A stretch of 64,000 bases of DNA from Legionella antarctica (GTDB lineage Bacteria; Pseudomonadota; Gammaproteobacteria; Legionellales; Legionellaceae): the NCBI RefSeq assembly GCF_011764505.1, contig NZ_AP022839.1, forward strand, positions 124,001 through 188,000. The letters are read 5' to 3'. The notes beneath the pieces are model-generated. The model searched no databases. It was not told where the DNA came from and worked only from the letters and a program-made list of their open reading frames with translations. Position 1 is the stretch's first letter. Each line of letters starts with the position of its first letter. The position numbers and the translations under genes are program-made. Of the stretch, positions 61,014 to 64,000 are shown piece by piece.

Positions 61014-63194
61014 GTGAGTAAAAAATCAAAAGATCCCTTTTATAAACGGGAAAGTGAAAAATACGCAGATCCTATTCCTAGCCGTGAATTCATAATGGAA
61101 GTTCTTAATGAGTACGGTAGGCCTATGTCGCGCAATCAATTATTCGATAAATTGAATTTGGATGAGGAAAGCAGGCAAGAATCCTTAGGTTTTAGATTAA
61201 AAGCCATGTTGCGTGATGGTCAAATCATGCAAGACAGGCGTGGGCGCTTTTGTTTGCTGCAAAAAATAAATCTCCAGCGAGGCACAGTGCAAGGTCATCC
61301 TGATGGGTTTGGTTTTTTTATTCCCGATGAGGGTGGGGATGATATGGTGCTGTCTGCTAAAGAGATGCGGACAGTGATGCATGGTGATGTCGTGTTAGCT
61401 TATCAGGCTGGCGTAGATAGACGAGGCAGACCTGAAGGAAAAATTCATGAGGTTCTTGAGCATGCGAATGCAACAGTTGTTGGACGTTTCTTCACCGATC
61501 ATGGAGTGAGCTTTGTACTACCTGATAGCAAACGCCTGACTCAGGATATTTCTATTCCACAAGAATTTGCTGGAAGTGCCAAAAATGGTCAAATTGTTTT
61601 GGTCGAGTTAATTGCTTATCCTAATAAACGCGCCCAGGCCATAGGTAAAATTATACACATCCTGGGTGAACACATGGCACCTGGGATGGAAATTCAAGTT
61701 GCAATTCATGCTCATGGACTCCCCTTTGAGTGGCCCGATGATGTAAGCGCTGAAGTAGCAAGAATCCCGCAACAAATTAGTGAAAAAGAGTTCAAGGGAC
61801 GGACCGATTTGCGGACTCTTCCTTTTGTTACCATTGATGGTGAAGACGCCAAAGATTTTGATGATGCAGTTTATTGCTACAAGAAACCTAAGGGTGGCTT
61901 TCAATTATATGTTGCTATAGCTGATGTCAGTAACTATGTACCTAAGGACTCTGCTTTGGATAAAGAAGCGGCGCGACGTGGAAATTCAGTTTATTTTCCA
62001 GGTAAAGTCGTTCCTATGTTGCCTGAGGCTTTGTCCAATGGATTGTGTTCGCTAAACCCCCATGTGGATAGATTATGCATGGTCGCAGAAATGTCGATTG
62101 GTGCAGATGGAAAAATAGCGCGTTCCCGTTTCTATCGTGCCGTGATCCACTCCCATGCCCGCTTAACCTATACTCAAGTGGGTTTATGGCTTGAGCAAGA
62201 CCGTGCTGACGAAAAACATCAACCTTTATGGCCTATGCTTCAATCGCTTAATGATCTGTATCACGTTTTGCTGGCAACGCGTAAGACTCGTGGTGCCATG
62301 GATTTTGAGACCACTGAAACACGTATAGAATTTGATGAAAATAAAAAAATTAAATGCATCGTACCCGTGATTCGGAATGATGCTCATAAAATAATTGAAG
62401 AATGCATGCTGGCCGCCAATGTGGCTACAGCACGTTTTTTAGAAAAAGCTGAAATTCCTACCTTATATCGGGTTCATGCAGCTCCGGAAGAAGATAAAAT
62501 TACTGCCTTGAGGCAGTTTTTAGGTGAATTGGGATTGCAGTTAAGTGGAGGTAAAAAACCTGGTCCAAAAGATTTTCAACGGACTATGAGTCTGATTGGC
62601 GATCGACCTGAAAAACATCTTATTGAAACAGTGATGTTACGTTCTTTGAAACAGGCACAATATGTTGAGGCCAACGAAGGGCATTTTGGCCTGGCTTATT
62701 CTGCTTATACTCATTTTACTTCTCCGATCAGGCGTTTTCCCGATTTATTGATTCATAGAGCCATAGGTCATCTATTAGATCAACAACCAGTTGATAAATT
62801 TATCTATACCCACGAGGACATGAGCCGGTTAGGTAAACACTCCTCTATGACTGAACGCCGGGCTGATGAAGCAACGCGAGAAGTAGTGGCCTGGCTGAAG
62901 TGTGAATACATGCAGGATAAATTAGGACAGGTATTTAAAGGAAGGATTTCAGCGGTTACCAGTTTTGGTATCTTTGTAGAATTGGAAGATGTTTATGTGG
63001 AAGGTTTAGTTCACGTTACTTCATTAAAAAATGATTACTACAATTACGATTCGGTAAAACACCGATTAGTTGGTGCGCGAGGCGGCCATGTGTATGGCTT
63101 GGGCGATCCCATGACCGTATTAGTTGCTCGAGTTGATTTAGATGAACGTAAAATAGATTTTGAGCCTGCAGAGGAAGATGTTAGCAATGAGTGA
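61014..63194 (+). CDS. rnr: ribonuclease R
   Basis: 726 residues from GTG 61014, with AAGG just upstream. N-terminal winged helix (SREFIMEVLNEYGRPMSRNQLFDKL), cold-shock domains (GFGFFIPDEGGDDM), the RNB catalytic centre (TIDGEDAKDFDDAVY with its aspartates), and a C-terminal S1 domain (GRISAVTSFGIFVELEDVYVEGLVHVTSL). It is a 3'-5' exonuclease that degrades structured RNA. rlmB starts inside its 3' end, as in E. coli. Confidence 0.96.
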   Translation: MSKKSKDPFYKRESEKYADPIPSREFIMEVLNEYGRPMSRNQLFDKLNLDEESRQESLGFRLKAMLRDGQIMQDRRGRFCLLQKINLQRGTVQGHPDGFGFFIPDEGGDDMVLSAKEMRTVMHGDVVLAYQAGVDRRGRPEGKIHEVLEHANATVVGRFFTDHGVSFVLPDSKRLTQDISIPQEFAGSAKNGQIVLVELIAYPNKRAQAIGKIIHILGEHMAPGMEIQVAIHAHGLPFEWPDDVSAEVARIPQQISEKEFKGRTDLRTLPFVTIDGEDAKDFDDAVYCYKKPKGGFQLYVAIADVSNYVPKDSALDKEAARRGNSVYFPGKVVPMLPEALSNGLCSLNPHVDRLCMVAEMSIGADGKIARSRFYRAVIHSHARLTYTQVGLWLEQDRADEKHQPLWPMLQSLNDLYHVLLATRKTRGAMDFETTETRIEFDENKKIKCIVPVIRNDAHKIIEECMLAANVATARFLEKAEIPTLYRVHAAPEEDKITALRQFLGELGLQLSGGKKPGPKDFQRTMSLIGDRPEKHLIETVMLRSLKQAQYVEANEGHFGLAYSAYTHFTSPIRRFPDLLIHRAIGHLLDQQPVDKFIYTHEDMSRLGKHSSMTERRADEATREVVAWLKCEYMQDKLGQVFKGRISAVTSFGIFVELEDVYVEGLVHVTSLKNDYYNYDSVKHRLVGARGGHVYGLGDPMTVLVARVDLDERKIDFEPAEEDVSNE

Positions 63195-63936
63195 GCAGCT
63201 AGTGTATGGGGTGCATGCAGTAGTTGCTTTAATTAGCAATCCCCGTCGGATTGTAAATAAGCTCTTTGTCAGTCAGGATAGATTGGATAAAAGACTACAA
63301 GATGTATTAGATAAAGCAGAACAGGCTCAGATCAGTATTGAGAAATTAAGTATGCAAAAAATGAACCAGCGTTTCGCCGATTTTGCCCATCAAGGGGTAG
63401 TTGCCAGTGCTGCTTCGTTGCCTGATTATGGTGAATCCGATCTGGTTGCCTTATTAGATTCCAGTAAAAAGCCTGGTTTGGTTCTTATTCTTGATGGAAT
63501 AACCGATCCCCATAATTTAGGTGCGTGTATGCGTTCAGCAGATGCAACTGGTGTCGATTTTGTGATGATCCCCAAGGATAAAAGTGCCAGTATTACTCCG
63601 ATAGTAAGCAAGGTAGCTTGCGGTGCTGCTGAATCAGTGCCCTTGGTCAGGGTAACTAATCTTGTTCGAGCGATGGGCATTTTAAAAAAACAAGGGGTTT
63701 GGATTTATGGTGCTGCCGGTGAGACAGATCATTCTCTTTACCAGGTAGACTGCTCAGGAACTATAGCCATAGCTATGGGAGCTGAAGGAGAAGGGTTGAG
63801 ACGTTTAACCCGAGAGCACTGTGATGGCTTGTTTTCTTTACCGATGCTGGGCTCTGTGGAAAGCTTGAACGTATCTGTAGCCACTGGAGTCTCTTTGTAT
63901 GAAGTGATTAGACAAAGAGGCGGCTCTGATGAGTGA
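63187..63936 (+). CDS. rlmB: 23S rRNA (guanosine-2'-O-)-methyltransferase
   Basis: 249 residues from ATG 63187 (MSEQLVYGVHAVVALI); the frame is open earlier, but this start fits the family and overlaps rnr by 8 bp. The SpoU-class motifs are present: LDGITDPHNLGACMRSADATG (motif 1), AIAMGAEGEGLRRL (motif 2) and LPMLGSVESLNVSVATGVSLYE (motif 3). It methylates G2251 of 23S rRNA. Part of rnr-rlmB-rpiA. Confidence 0.95.
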   Translation: MSEQLVYGVHAVVALISNPRRIVNKLFVSQDRLDKRLQDVLDKAEQAQISIEKLSMQKMNQRFADFAHQGVVASAASLPDYGESDLVALLDSSKKPGLVLILDGITDPHNLGACMRSADATGVDFVMIPKDKSASITPIVSKVACGAAESVPLVRVTNLVRAMGILKKQGVWIYGAAGETDHSLYQVDCSGTIAIAMGAEGEGLRRLTREHCDGLFSLPMLGSVESLNVSVATGVSLYEVIRQRGGSDE

Positions 63937-64000
63937 ATTAAAAATTAAAGCAGCCCAAGCGGCTATGGCCTATGTTGAAGATGATATGGTGATAGGTGTT
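63929..64000 (+). CDS. rpiA: ribose-5-phosphate isomerase A (5' end only)
   Basis: The frame starts at ATG 63929, 8 bp inside rlmB, and runs to the window edge: MSELKIKAAQAAMAYVEDDM. The AA.A...V.....IG pattern is that of RpiA just before its GTGST motif, which is cut off here. The product interconverts ribose-5-phosphate and ribulose-5-phosphate. The assignment is from a short piece. Confidence 0.7.
   Translation, partial: MSELKIKAAQAAMAYVEDDMVIGV

Noticed and set aside
1-64000. CRISPR arrays
   Set aside because: No regularly spaced direct repeats of 24-40 bp were seen; the repeats found are att sites, island motifs, IS ends and the 261-bp element.

Overview
The window looks like a chromosomal segment of a Legionella species (Gammaproteobacteria, Legionellaceae). 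The A+T-rich housekeeping blocks (truD; aspartate aminotransferase-uvrB; zapA / ygfB-pepP-ubiH-ubiI; rnr-rlmB-rpiA) have gammaproteobacterial order. Between them sit Legionella-type genes: F-box-like and SET-domain proteins, large helical proteins with acidic tails, and many small orphan proteins. The species cannot be named from the sequence alone.

Layout. (1) 1-6543: a multi-PAS GGDEF/EAL gene is split inside its GGDEF domain by a 3.8-kb transposon (1549-5357). The transposon has matching terminal inverted repeats and a 5-bp target duplication, and carries an F-box-like effector-type gene and an unusual reverse transcriptase as passengers. (2) 6.6-15.4 kb: truD, a coiled-coil acidic protein, the fghA-adhC formaldehyde-detoxification pair, then small orphan membrane or secreted proteins and a SET-domain protein. 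An IS6-type element (15840-16636) cuts the last gene. (3) 16741-36685: two tandem integrative elements of about 8.8 and 11.2 kb at tRNA-Asn(GTT) (36686-36761). They are delimited by three copies of the tRNA 3' end and share a syntenic core: a helical-protein/HGG-protein pair, a repeat-bearing non-coding patch, a cargo slot, an XRE regulator, a TOPRIM primase-helicase, a replication-initiator-like gene, two small genes, an AlpA-like excisionase, and an integrase followed by an orphan gene. Their integrases are unrelated in type and each element has its own paired repeats at both ends. They resemble phage-satellite or P4/PICI-type elements. Cargo includes a PIN-like nuclease, a nucleotide-cyclase-like protein, a lipoprotein and small secreted or membrane proteins. 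(4) 36.8-48.5 kb: aspartate aminotransferase, uvrB, a 6S-like RNA with its own promoter, an EAL remnant, a glutamate-synthase-like FMN protein, zapA broken by an IS3 element, then ygfB-pepP-ubiH-ubiI. (5) 48.6-56 kb: an ATP-grasp / 7TM / retropepsin-like trio, a large membrane protein, a DUF4254 protein, a periplasmic solute-binding protein gene and a YaiI protein. (6) 56.4-64 kb: a 1296-residue orphan protein, a small secreted protein, then rnr-rlmB-rpiA.

The strongest unexplained item is a 261-bp, apparently 100 % identical, highly structured element. It sits inside two unrelated genes in opposite orientation relative to the host gene: the island-1 integrase (25011-25271) and the solute-binding protein gene (54734-54994). 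In each case removing exactly 261 bp restores the host reading frame with no target duplication. The second is the pair of sister islands, which look like an undescribed satellite family.
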